13,448 bases of DNA from Bacillota bacterium (GTDB lineage Bacteria; Bacillota; Clostridia; Lachnospirales; Anaerotignaceae): contig JAEZPX010000163.1 in the NCBI GenBank assembly GCA_023413275.1, positions 1 through 13,448 on the forward strand, in the 5' to 3' direction. Below are positions 6,561-13,448 of the stretch, piece after piece. Position 1 is the first letter of the stretch. The number at the start of each line of letters is the position of its first letter. Below the pieces are notes generated by a model that saw only the letters and a program-made list of their open reading frames with translations, searched no databases and was not told the DNA's origin. The position numbers and the translations under genes were made by a program.

Positions 6561-7889
6561 ATGGAAAAAAAACAAGAGTTGAAAAAGAATCTTGGAATGT
6601 CCACAGCAATGGCTACAGTTGTAGGCTGCGTAATTGGCTCAGGCGTTTTCTTTAAGCCTCAGGCCATTTATACAGCAACAGGAGGTGCGCCAGGTTTGGG
6701 TATGCTGGCGTGGATTATTACCGGTTTGGTGTGTATTGCTGCAGCGATGACTTTCGCAGAGGTAGCAATTATGATTCCAAAAACCGGTGGTATGGTTGTT
6801 TATTTGGAAGAAGCCTTTGGCAAAAAAGTCGGCTTTTTAGCTGGTTGGATGCAAAGTATTTTGTTTTATCCTGCAATGATTGCAGCCCTTGCCGTAATTT
6901 TTGCGGAACAGGCAACTCTATTTGTAGGTGATGGATTTAAATTGCCTATGGCAATTGGTGCTATTATTTTTCTTATTTTTTTGAATAGTTTGGGTTCAGC
7001 TGTTGGCGGTGGAGCGCAGATTATATTTACAATTTGTAAACTAATTCCTTTGATTTTACTGATGGTTTTTGGCTTTATTCGTGGTTCAGGAGCGAATCCT
7101 ATTTTTACACCCATGGTAGGCGAAGGACTTAATCCAGCAGTCATTTTAGGACAGTTGATGATTGCAATTCTGTTTGCCTTTGAAGGCTGGACCAACGTTG
7201 GCGCTATCGCAGGGGAAATGAAAAATCCCGGTAAAGACCTGCCAGTAGCAATCGTTGGCGGTGTTTCAGGAATCATGGCAGTATATTTTACAATTAACTT
7301 GGCATACCTGTGGGTTTTGCCTGCAAATGAATTGATGAATTTATCTGCACCTGCATCTGCAGTTGCTATTGCAATTTTTGGTGATGTAGGCGGTAAAATT
7401 ATTTCCGTAGGTATTATGATTTCTGTTTTGGGTGCGGCAAACGGCTTTATTCTTTCCGGCTCCCGTGTAACTTATTCTTTGGCTGAGGAAGGTACACTGC
7501 CTTTAAGCAGCAGCCTTGCAAAACTCAACAAAGCACAGGTTCCCACAAACTCCATTATATTGGTAGGTGGCATTGGTTGTCTTTTTGCAATCAGTGGACA
7601 GTTTAATCGATTAACAGATTTAGCGGTATTTTCTTGCTGGATTTTTTATACACTAACTTTCTTTGCGGTAATTCGCTTAAGAAAAACCAAACCTGATGCA
7701 GTTAGAACCTATAAGGTGCCTCTGTATCCTGTAATTCCTGCAATAGCCATTATCAGTGGTATTTATGTAGTATTGAATCAGTTACTTATGTCTGGTTCAA
7801 CATCTAGAATATTGGCAATTGGCAGTATCATTCTTACCTTAATCGGATTACCAATTTACAATATGACAACAAGAAAGAAAGCAAATTAA
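6561..7889 (+). CDS. APC-family amino-acid permease, glycine-riboswitch controlled
   Basis: I place the start at ATG 6561, with GGAGGG at 6549-6554, giving 442 residues and about 12 membrane segments. An upstream in-frame ATG at 6483 lies inside the attenuator hairpin and has no ribosome site, so I reject it. Seen are the substrate-loop signature GCVIGSGVFFKP (22-33) in segment 1, FAEVAIMIPKTGG (65-77), FAFEGWTNVGAIAGEMKNP (205-223) in segment 6 and SRVTYSLAEEGTLP (301-314), all typical of APC/AA_permease_2 carriers such as the SteT/LAT-like exchangers. The glycine riboswitch in the leader points to glycine or a close relative (serine, alanine) as substrate; that is inference. Whether it imports, exports or exchanges cannot be read from sequence. 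It stands alone between its own promoter and terminator. Confidence 0.93.
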   Translation: MEKKQELKKNLGMSTAMATVVGCVIGSGVFFKPQAIYTATGGAPGLGMLAWIITGLVCIAAAMTFAEVAIMIPKTGGMVVYLEEAFGKKVGFLAGWMQSILFYPAMIAALAVIFAEQATLFVGDGFKLPMAIGAIIFLIFLNSLGSAVGGGAQIIFTICKLIPLILLMVFGFIRGSGANPIFTPMVGEGLNPAVILGQLMIAILFAFEGWTNVGAIAGEMKNPGKDLPVAIVGGVSGIMAVYFTINLAYLWVLPANELMNLSAPASAVAIAIFGDVGGKIISVGIMISVLGAANGFILSGSRVTYSLAEEGTLPLSSSLAKLNKAQVPTNSIILVGGIGCLFAISGQFNRLTDLAVFSCWIFYTLTFFAVIRLRKTKPDAVRTYKVPLYPVIPAIAIISGIYVVLNQLLMSGSTSRILAIGSIILTLIGLPIYNMTTRKKAN

Positions 7890-7921
7890 TCGTATTATAT
7901 TGCTTTCCATTTTTCCCAACG

Positions 7922-7954
7922 AGGCATATGGTCCCCACCCATATGTCTTTTTTT
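7922..7954 (+). terminator. Rho-independent terminator of the permease gene
   Basis: AGGCATATGG (7922-7931) pairs with CCATATGTCT (7939-7948) through a 7-base loop, with one G-U pair, and runs into seven Ts (7948-7954). It begins 32 bases after the permease stop. Confidence 0.9.
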
Positions 7955-8447
7955 ATGTAAAAAATAGAATAATGTCTAATAATGAAGAATTTTTATTATT
8001 TTTATAAGCTTATCTCTAGAAAAAAGAAAGAGTAAATTTGCATAAACGTAATGCAAAGTATGCTAGAGAAGATAGTTAAAAGAATATTTGCATATATATA
8101 TTTCAAAAATTCTATAGATGGCAAAATGCACAAAATTAATGTTTTGAAAAAATTTAATGTAAACTTATAAGAAAAAAATCGCAAACAATGGTATGACGAA
8201 GGCTTATAAAATACATATTTGCAATCATCTTGTCAGATAAGACGAGTTTTAAAATTATTGTTTTTTTTGTTGATTTTAAAAGGAAAAATTGATTTATAAA
8301 AACAAAATTTATATAGAAATTAACATTAAATTATTAAAATTGCACAAAAAATAGCTGATATTCATTTAATTTATATGTGAGTATGATAGGGTAATAGATG
8401 AAAGTAAGAAATATGTTCAATTATTGTTGTTACATATTATGCAGTGC
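7955..8447. other. AT-rich spacer without a convincing gene
   Basis: No reading frame in this stretch has both a ribosome site and a protein-like composition. The longest open frame (reverse, 8002-8184) is rich in Phe, Ile and Leu codons that simply follow the AT bias. Visible details are a perfect 7-bp inverted repeat at 8037-8057 and a weak 6-bp stem (8229-8234 with 8241-8246) before TTTTAAAA. An unannotated small RNA is possible, but I see no direct sign of one. Confidence 0.6.
8037..8057. repeat. Short inverted repeat
   Basis: TTTGCAT (8037-8043) and ATGCAAA (8051-8057) are perfect inverted copies around a 7-base centre. The size is that of a dimeric regulator's operator, but it lies about 400 bases from the nearest clear promoter, so no function is assigned. 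TTTGCA recurs twice more in this spacer, which may only reflect AT richness. Confidence 0.35.
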
Positions 8448-8476
8448 TTGACAAGAACTCTGAGTTAGACCATAAT
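8448..8476 (+). promoter_or_regulatory. Sigma-A promoter of the mrp operon
   Basis: TTGACA (8448-8453) and CATAAT (8471-8476) are 17 bases apart. It is the only strong match upstream of mrpE on this strand. Transcription would begin near 8483, leaving a leader of about 250 bases before the mrpE ATG at 8736. Confidence 0.75.
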
Positions 8477-8482
8477 ATAGTA

Positions 8483-8735
8483 GTTGAATGTAGTTTAAAT
8501 AAATTTTTTAAATTTGTTGTAAGTAGAGTGTTAAGATTTCGTAAAGTTTTATGAAGGAATTGTATCCTTTTTTAGATTTTTTTGTCCCGTTATGGAGAAA
8601 ATTGCGGAATGCATTCGTGAAAAGCTTTGATGATTGCAAGGCGCGGTTACTGGGGAATTTGTGTATAATAATGCGCAAATGAAATTACAACCTTTACTGA
8701 AGGACAAATTTTTGACAGGGGGAAAGGATGAGAAT
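8483..8735 (+). other. Long 5' leader of the mrp operon
   Basis: This leader of about 250 bases is longer than translation needs. It holds a small hairpin (AAGGA 8554-8558 with TCCTT 8565-8569) running into six Ts at 8568-8573, then a tract of more even base composition from about 8590. There two perfect palindromes stand close together: GAATGCATTC (8607-8616) and AAAGCTTT (8621-8628). A 12-residue frame (ATG 8592, stop 8628-8630) has no ribosome site. I recognise no known riboswitch class. A cation- or nucleotide-sensing leader is conceivable but not shown. Confidence 0.4.
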
Positions 8736-9200
8736 ATGTTTTTACTGCTTCTATTGTTGTGGATAATATTTAATGGGAAAGTAACTCTTGAAATTTTATT
8801 GTTTGGTATTATTATTTGCTCGTGGCTGTACTGGTTTATGTGTAAGCATTTAGGTTATCAAGCAAATCATGAAATTAAAATTCTAAAAAATTTTCATCTA
8901 TATATAAAGTATTTTTTAATACTATCACTGGAAATCTTAAAATCAAATTTAGCTGTTATTCGTCTCGTCTTATCTTCTAAAAAAGAATTTGAACCATCCC
9001 TTGTAAAATTTAAAACAGATTTAAAATCGGACCTAGGAAAAGTAATTCTTGCAAACTCAATAACATTAACACCAGGAACATTTACCATTCAATTAGAGGA
9101 TGATGAATATTTGATTCATGCCTTGGACAAATCTTTTGGCGAGGATTTGGGAGAGTCTATTTTCGTGAAGCAAATAAGAGAGTTGGAGGCGAAGCAATGA
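8736..9200 (+). CDS. mrpE: Mrp antiporter subunit E
   Basis: The 154-residue protein has two N-terminal membrane helices (FLLLLLLWIIF and ILLFGIIICSWLYWFM) and a cytoplasmic C-terminal domain with NSITLTPGTFT (107-117), the MrpE/MnhE hallmark. MrpE is a small membrane subunit of the multi-protein Na+/H+ antiporter, needed for full activity. The start at ATG 8736 follows GGGGGAAAGGATGAG. The frame stays open back to a TTG at 8634, but that extension is hydrophilic and lies before the natural hydrophobic N-terminus, so I reject it. Its stop overlaps the next ATG (ATGA), showing translational coupling. It heads the operon. Confidence 0.92.
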   Translation: MFLLLLLLWIIFNGKVTLEILLFGIIICSWLYWFMCKHLGYQANHEIKILKNFHLYIKYFLILSLEILKSNLAVIRLVLSSKKEFEPSLVKFKTDLKSDLGKVILANSITLTPGTFTIQLEDDEYLIHALDKSFGEDLGESIFVKQIRELEAKQ

Positions 9201-9517
9201 GCGAGTTTATGAAAATAGTACTGGAGATTGCTTTGGGAATTTTAGCTCTTGGAATATGTGTCATTTTTATCAGAGCGATTATAGGACCAAGATTTACTGA
9301 TCGTATTGTGGCAATTAATATGATTGGTACTATGACCACAGCAACGATTTGCATTCTTTCAGTTTATTTAAAAGAGATATGTTTAATTGATGTTTCATTG
9401 GTTTATACATTATTGAGCTTTCTTGCAGTCGTAATCATTTGTCATGTTGTGTCACTGCATCACAAAGGCAGAGAATTGTTTTTAAAAAGAATGGAAACGG
9501 AGGCTGAAGAAAAATGA
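9197..9517 (+). CDS. mrpF: Mrp antiporter subunit F
   Basis: This 106-residue protein has three membrane helices. GPRFTDRIVAINMIGT (30-45) is the conserved MrpF/PhaF motif between helices 1 and 2, where family members usually read GPT-DR-VALD. It is a small membrane subunit that packs with MrpG and MrpE in the antiporter complex. It starts in a 4-base overlap with mrpE and ends in a 4-base overlap with mrpG. A charged tail (KRMETEAEEK) follows the last helix. Confidence 0.93.
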   Translation: MSEFMKIVLEIALGILALGICVIFIRAIIGPRFTDRIVAINMIGTMTTATICILSVYLKEICLIDVSLVYTLLSFLAVVIICHVVSLHHKGRELFLKRMETEAEEK

Positions 9518-9819
9518 GAGAAATATTGGCTACGTTTTTTATTATTGCAGGACTTATTGTGTTTTTATTTTCTGTGATTGGAGTTTTTCGTTTTAAATAT
9601 GTTTTAAACAGAATGCATGCGGCTGCATTAGGGGATACCTTAGGATTGGTTCTAATTGTAATAGGCGTGATGATTTTGACCCTTGATTTTTTTGCTGTAG
9701 CAAAGCTGTTCTTAATTATCTTATTTTTTTGGCTTTCCAGTCCTATTGCAACCCATAGCATTGCCAAGGTTGAAGTTTTGACAAATAAGAACTACGAAGA
9801 AAGGGTGCATGAAAAATGA
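9514..9819 (+). CDS. mrpG: Mrp antiporter subunit G
   Basis: The 101-residue, three-helix protein shows IGVFRFKYVLNRMHAAALGD (22-41) followed by TLG, the MrpG/PhaG signature (G-R--D-L-R-HA----T-G). It is a small structural membrane subunit of the Mrp complex. Coding is coupled on both sides through 4-base overlaps. Confidence 0.93.
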   Translation: MREILATFFIIAGLIVFLFSVIGVFRFKYVLNRMHAAALGDTLGLVLIVIGVMILTLDFFAVAKLFLIILFFWLSSPIATHSIAKVEVLTNKNYEERVHEK

Positions 9820-10070
9820 GTACGGTAATCCAGATTATTTTGCTGGCATTTTTAGTTGCCTGCGCATTGGGTGTTTCTCTTACAAAAAATCTGTTCATAG
9901 CAGTTATCATTTTTATGGGCTATAGCTCTATTATGGCAGTTATCTGGTTGTTTTTGGAGTCTCCTGATCTTGCTATTACGGAGGCTGCGGTAGGCGCAGG
10001 TGTAGACAGTGTTTTATTCTTCCTCACACTGAAGAAAGTTCATATTTTGAAAGGTACGCGTGAGGGTTGA
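9816..10070 (+). CDS. MbhD-like (DUF4040) subunit, equivalent to part of the MrpA C-terminus
   Basis: The 84-residue protein has two or three helices and the motif ESPDLAITEAAVGAGVDSVL (48-67), typical of MbhD of membrane-bound hydrogenases and of the NuoJ-like C-terminal part of MrpA. In Bacillus this segment is fused to the large MrpA chain; here it is a separate gene. Acidic residues Glu48, Asp51 and Glu56 in the helix are those expected to take part in ion movement in the family (inference). It overlaps mrpG by 4 bases. It is short but complete for MbhD. Confidence 0.88.
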   Translation: MSTVIQIILLAFLVACALGVSLTKNLFIAVIIFMGYSSIMAVIWLFLESPDLAITEAAVGAGVDSVLFFLTLKKVHILKGTREG

Positions 10071-10071
10071 T

Positions 10072-10977
10072 ATGAAAGATAAGAAATCATTTTGGGAGCA
10101 TTTAAAGGCATGGGTGGATGGTGAGGAAGTCATCTTGAATGCGGATAAATATATTGCTACCAGAACTCCAAAGGAAAGTTTGAATTGGCGCAAGTTTTTT
10201 TCAGTACAAAATGTGAAAGAAAATAAAAGAAATTATGCTGTATTAAGTGTGGGCATTACTGCCCTTTTTATTGGAATTATGCTTTCTGTAGTAGATGCCT
10301 TACCGGAATTTGGGAGCCCCTACAATCCTTCAAATAATGAAGTGATGGTGCGTTATCTAGAAAAGGGGATTGAGGAAACGGGGGCAGTGAATTTTGTTGC
10401 CGGTATGATTTTAGACTACCGTGCTTTTGATACCTTTGGTGAAGCAAATGTGTTATTTTTGGCAGTAATGAGTGTGGTTCTCTTGCTAAAAAAAGATAAA
10501 AAGAATTATTCCCCCAAGGAGGAACAAGAAAATCAAGAGGATGATTTTTTTGACACCAATGAAAAACGTCCGATCTTGCAGATTGGGGCAAAAATGTTGG
10601 CGCCAATGGTTATTCTTTATGGAATTTATGTTGTTCTAAATGGACACCTTTCACCCGGAGGCGGGTTTTCTGGTGGCTCCATTATCGGTGCAGGGTTGAT
10701 TCTATATGCTTCTGCTTATGGACAGAAAAAGATGCAAACATTTTTCACATTCAGAACTTTTACAAAAATATGTGCAGCCGGATTGCTGACATATTTTGCC
10801 TGTAAAAGTTATTCCTTCTTTACAGGGGCTAACCATGTGGGATATGAAATTCCCAAGGGAATACCCGGAAATATTTTAAGCGCAGGCTTCATTTTGCCTT
10901 TAAATATTTGTGTTGGATTAATTGTTGCATGTACTATGTATGGTTTTTATGCATTGTTTACTAAAGGAGATATCTAA
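10072..10977 (+). CDS. mrpB: MbhE-MrpB fusion subunit of Mrp antiporter
   Basis: I choose ATG 10072 (GAGGG at 10062-10066), giving 301 residues; a GTG at 10060 in frame would add four. Three parts are seen. Residues 1-54 are a hydrophilic cytoplasmic extension (SFWEHLKAWVDGEEVILNAD region) I do not recognise. Residues 55-141 carry two helices and ILDYRAFDTFGEANVL (113-128), the MbhE / MrpA-extreme-C-terminal motif. After an acidic linker (149-164), residues 167-301 form an MrpB/MnhB domain with GHLSPGGGFSGGSIIGAG (191-208). MrpB is a four-helix membrane subunit. The fusion keeps the order MbhD, MbhE, MrpB seen where MrpA's C-terminus is followed by MrpB, so it looks like a natural rearrangement and not a sequencing join. 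Confidence 0.9.
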   Translation: MKDKKSFWEHLKAWVDGEEVILNADKYIATRTPKESLNWRKFFSVQNVKENKRNYAVLSVGITALFIGIMLSVVDALPEFGSPYNPSNNEVMVRYLEKGIEETGAVNFVAGMILDYRAFDTFGEANVLFLAVMSVVLLLKKDKKNYSPKEEQENQEDDFFDTNEKRPILQIGAKMLAPMVILYGIYVVLNGHLSPGGGFSGGSIIGAGLILYASAYGQKKMQTFFTFRTFTKICAAGLLTYFACKSYSFFTGANHVGYEIPKGIPGNILSAGFILPLNICVGLIVACTMYGFYALFTKGDI

Positions 10978-10979
10978 CT

Positions 10980-11354
10980 ATGAATCATCTGGGAACAAAT
11001 TTTTACGAGGCAGTTTCCGTCATCCTTTTTGGGATTGGCTTCATGAATCTGCTGCTGCAAAATAACTTGATCAAGAAATTCATTGGCTTAAATATCATGG
11101 ATACGGCGGTGTATTTGTTTTTAGCAGCTCAAGGATATATTTTTGGCAGGGTTGCACCTATTTTAACTGATGGAGTTATAGATGCTTCTTACTATGTGAA
11201 TCCTATTCCGGCAGGTTTGGTTTTGACAGGTATTGTTGTTTCTGTTAGTATTACTGCCTTTTCTCTGGCTTTGGTTCAGCGGCTTTATAAGCATTACGGT
11301 TCATTGAATATGGATGAAATCATGAGATTATCCAGAGAGGAGGAGGGGGAATGA
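10980..11354 (+). CDS. mrpC: Mrp antiporter subunit C (NuoK-like)
   Basis: The 124-residue protein has three helices. NPIPAGLVLTGIVVSVSITA (74-93) is the MrpC/NuoK signature (DPLPQALVLTAIVI in many homologues). MrpC is homologous to the NuoK subunit of complex I and joins the ion path between the large antiporter-like subunits. It starts two bases after the previous stop with GGAGAT as ribosome site, and its TGA overlaps the mrpD ATG. Its tail is acidic (SREEEGE). Confidence 0.94.
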   Translation: MNHLGTNFYEAVSVILFGIGFMNLLLQNNLIKKFIGLNIMDTAVYLFLAAQGYIFGRVAPILTDGVIDASYYVNPIPAGLVLTGIVVSVSITAFSLALVQRLYKHYGSLNMDEIMRLSREEEGE

Positions 11355-12859
11355 TGGAACATATAAATTGGATTCATAATATACCCTTTTTCAGCATTTT
11401 TTTGGCGATGCTCAGCGGTATTTTAACAGCCTTAGTGAAAAATGGAAAGACTGCATATAAAATACATATGGGAATGGTTCTGGTGGTTTGTATTATGTCT
11501 GTGCTTTTGCTGGTAAGTCTATCGGTAAAGAATGAGATGTTTACATTCATGATGGGTCACTTTCCCGCACCGTGGGGAAATGAATTGCGGGCAGGCCCTC
11601 TGGAGGCATTGATGGCTACTACTTTTAGTGTGGTTATGCTACTAACAGTAAGTGGGGGCTCCCAATTCATTTTTAAAGATGTTGTGGAAGAAAAGCAACC
11701 GTTGTATTTTATCATGCTTAATGCATTGTTTGGAGCCATGCTTGCGTTGGTTTATACCAACGATATTTTTACGGCGTATGTGTTTATTGAGATTAATACA
11801 ATCGCTTCTTGCGCATTGATTATGGCCAAGGGTACGCCCCAGTCTATGGTTGGCACAACCCACTACTTAGTCATCAGCCTTTTGGGTTCAGGCTTATTCC
11901 TTTTGGGTGTATGTATATTGTATAGTATTACAGGTCATCTTCTGTTTCCACAAATGCAGGAAGGAATTTTAGAATTAATCAAGACAGAAGCATATAGGAT
12001 GCCTCTTTTGGTTGTAACCGGTTTTATGTTCATTGGCATTGCAATAAAAAGTGCATTGTTTCCGTTCCATTCCATGTTGCCGGGGGCATATCAAGCGGCA
12101 ATCCCTACCTCAAGCGGTATTTTGTCGGGATTGGTACTGAAGAGCTACATTGTTCTGGGAATTAAATTAATTTACTGCGTGTTCTCAGCCCAAGTTATGC
12201 ATACCTTGAAGATTACTGAGGTTCTGTTTGCTTTTGGTTTAGCGGGAATGGTAATGGGCTCTGTTTACGCAATGAAAGAACGTAAAATGAAGCGTATGCT
12301 GGCATATTCCTCTGTAGCTCAAATTGGATATATATATATGGGTATTGGGATGGCTTCCCCTGTTGGTATGACAGCGGCTTGCTTCCATATCCTTGCACAT
12401 GCAGTTACAAAAACCCTATTATTTATCTGCTGTGGTAGTTTCGTTGAGGATAGCGATGGCAAAGAAAAGATTTATCATATGAGAGGTGTGGCACTGCGAA
12501 ATCCTTTGGCGGGTATTGGATATACCATTGGCGCATTGTCTATGATTGGGATTCCTCTTTTGGCAGGTTTTATTTCAAAGATATATTTTGCTACTGCCTC
12601 CGTATACTCGTCGGGTAAAATGGTTGCGGTTTTAATTGTTCTAGGTGTTAGTATGGTATTAAATGCGTTATATTTCTTGCCATCTGTTATTGCAATCTGG
12701 ACTCCTGTAAAAGGAGAGGAGAAGAAACCTGCTGTTACCAATTCACCTGCTTTTGCTACTTCTATTGTTGGGTTTATCATTTTAAATTTAATATTAGGCA
12801 TTTGCTATCGCCCAATAACCCACATTATACAAACGAGCATTGAATTGCTAGCACAGTAA
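11351..12859 (+). CDS. mrpD: Mrp antiporter subunit D (proton-conducting NuoM/N-like)
   Basis: The 502-residue protein with about 14 helices belongs to the proton_antipo_M family. Key ion-path residues are in place: Glu147 in AYVFIEINT (helix 5), Lys233 in GIAIKSALFPFHSMLPGAY (helix 7) with His240, Lys264 in the next helix, SSVAQIGYIYMGIG (320-333) and Lys410 in LLAGFISKIYF (helix 12). MrpD is one of the two large channel-like subunits that carry H+ and probably Na+. The start is ATG 11351, overlapping the mrpC stop, behind GAGGAGG; a second ATG directly follows and could serve equally. Confidence 0.94.
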   Translation: MMEHINWIHNIPFFSIFLAMLSGILTALVKNGKTAYKIHMGMVLVVCIMSVLLLVSLSVKNEMFTFMMGHFPAPWGNELRAGPLEALMATTFSVVMLLTVSGGSQFIFKDVVEEKQPLYFIMLNALFGAMLALVYTNDIFTAYVFIEINTIASCALIMAKGTPQSMVGTTHYLVISLLGSGLFLLGVCILYSITGHLLFPQMQEGILELIKTEAYRMPLLVVTGFMFIGIAIKSALFPFHSMLPGAYQAAIPTSSGILSGLVLKSYIVLGIKLIYCVFSAQVMHTLKITEVLFAFGLAGMVMGSVYAMKERKMKRMLAYSSVAQIGYIYMGIGMASPVGMTAACFHILAHAVTKTLLFICCGSFVEDSDGKEKIYHMRGVALRNPLAGIGYTIGALSMIGIPLLAGFISKIYFATASVYSSGKMVAVLIVLGVSMVLNALYFLPSVIAIWTPVKGEEKKPAVTNSPAFATSIVGFIILNLILGICYRPITHIIQTSIELLAQ

Positions 12860-12890
12860 TTGCAAAACGGTGAGAGGATGAGGTGATATA

Positions 12891-13448
12891 ATGTCTGGAG
12901 ATACGATACTGTTGCTTCCGGTAATTCTGCCGTTTATCGCAGGAATAATAATCGGTTTTATAAAAGAAGAAAAGCAACGAAATAGGATAGTTTTTGTAAC
13001 AATTGCTGTGGAACTGGCATTGGTTTTTTATGCGGCAATGGGGGAAAGCTCCCTAACGGTATGGAATATGACAAATAGGCTTTCTATTGCATACCATATA
13101 GACGGAATTGCCAGATACTTTGCAGTTCTAATTTGTGTTATTTGGCTTTTGGCTGCTGTTTTCTCTATGGAATATATGAAGCATGAGCATAAGCCGGCAC
13201 GGTTTTTTATGTTTTATGTAATGTCTTTAAGTGCTTTGGTCAGCCTATGTTTTTCAGCCAATATGATGACAATGTATTTTTCATATGAGCTTATGACACT
13301 GTTAACATTCCCTTTGGTGATACATACACAAGAAACCCAGGCAGTGCGGGCAGGTATGAAATATTTAGGATATTCCATCTTTGGCGCAGGCCTTGGCCTT
13401 TTAGGATTCTTTTTCCTGAACACTTATTGCTTCACAACGGAATTTGTG
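12891..13448 (+). CDS. Second MrpD/NuoL-family proton-channel subunit, cut by window end
   Basis: From ATG 12891, behind GAGGTGATATA, the frame is open to the window edge (186 residues). The helices and the words LSIAYHIDGIARYFAVLICV and NMMTMYFSYELMTLLTFPLV match the N-terminal third of the NuoL/M/N and Mrp antiporter-like chains. Glu133 stands at the helix-5 position of the channel glutamate (compare Glu147 in mrpD). A second large chain is expected in Mrp complexes, where MrpA and MrpD pair. Since MbhD and MbhE are separate here, this gene may be the MrpA-core counterpart or an MbhH/MrpD paralogue; the missing part would decide. The gap to mrpD is 31 bases. Confidence 0.9.
   Translation, partial: MSGDTILLLPVILPFIAGIIIGFIKEEKQRNRIVFVTIAVELALVFYAAMGESSLTVWNMTNRLSIAYHIDGIARYFAVLICVIWLLAAVFSMEYMKHEHKPARFFMFYVMSLSALVSLCFSANMMTMYFSYELMTLLTFPLVIHTQETQAVRAGMKYLGYSIFGAGLGLLGFFFLNTYCFTTEFV

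Noticed and set aside
7982..8035. 17-residue peptide MKNFYYFYKLISRKKKE
   Set aside because: It has no ribosome site, and its content follows the AT bias right after a terminator; it is not a recognised toxin or leader peptide.
8229..8254. Weak stem (CTTGTC/GACGAG) before TTTTAAAA as a terminator
   Set aside because: It has only six pairs with one G-U and a short T run, and there is no gene upstream that would need it.
8664..8669. TATAAT box near mrpE as a second promoter
   Set aside because: No -35-like hexamer lies 16-18 bases upstream and there is no proper extended -10; the promoter at 8448-8476 is far better.
8634..8735. 34-codon N-terminal extension of mrpE from a TTG
   Set aside because: It is hydrophilic, not like MrpE, and there is a strong ribosome site just before ATG 8736.

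Overview
The window looks like chromosomal DNA from a low-GC, spore-forming anaerobic Firmicute, most likely a clostridium of the Lachnospirales type. The grounds are strong Shine-Dalgarno sites, consensus TTGACA/TATAAT promoters, a SpoVB-type sporulation flippase, a Bacillus-type TopB, a YnbB-family PLP enzyme and an Mrp antiporter cluster carrying Mbh-type subunits. The species cannot be fixed from this sequence alone. I see no tRNA, rRNA, CRISPR array, insertion sequence or phage gene.

Left part (1-4560): a DegV-family lipid-binding protein runs leftward off the window edge. It is divided from a rightward topB-ynbB pair (topoisomerase III and a PLP-dependent 'aluminium resistance'/methionine gamma-lyase-like enzyme) by two back-to-back promoters with 17-bp spacers. 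Just after ynbB lies a decayed 3' scrap of a DpnI/Dam-replacing-type restriction endonuclease, with an internal deletion and an in-frame stop. A hairpin terminator that reads in both directions follows.

Middle part (4576-7954): spoVB (leftward) is divergent from an APC-family amino-acid permease. The permease has a consensus promoter, a complete tandem glycine riboswitch (two aptamers whose helices can be drawn base by base) and a terminator-like hairpin whose 5' arm overlaps the last P1 strand. It is therefore very probably glycine-controlled. A terminator closes the unit.

Right part (7955-13448): an AT-rich spacer of about 490 bases without a convincing gene leads to a strong promoter and a leader of about 250 bases. 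Then comes a tightly packed, translationally coupled Mrp-type cation/proton antiporter operon: mrpE, mrpF, mrpG, an MbhD-like (DUF4040) subunit, an MbhE-MrpB fusion, mrpC, mrpD, and a second proton-channel subunit cut by the window end. The layout differs from the Bacillus mrpABCDEFG order. No long MrpA is seen; its C-terminal pieces are present as separate or fused MbhD/MbhE units, as in Mbh-related complexes. The complex should exchange Na+ (or another cation) for H+ across the cytoplasmic membrane, and could be linked to a redox module if one lies downstream.

The best points for a second look are the glycine switch on a permease, the restriction-enzyme relic, and the domain layout of the Mrp operon. 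I did not find a clearly new system.
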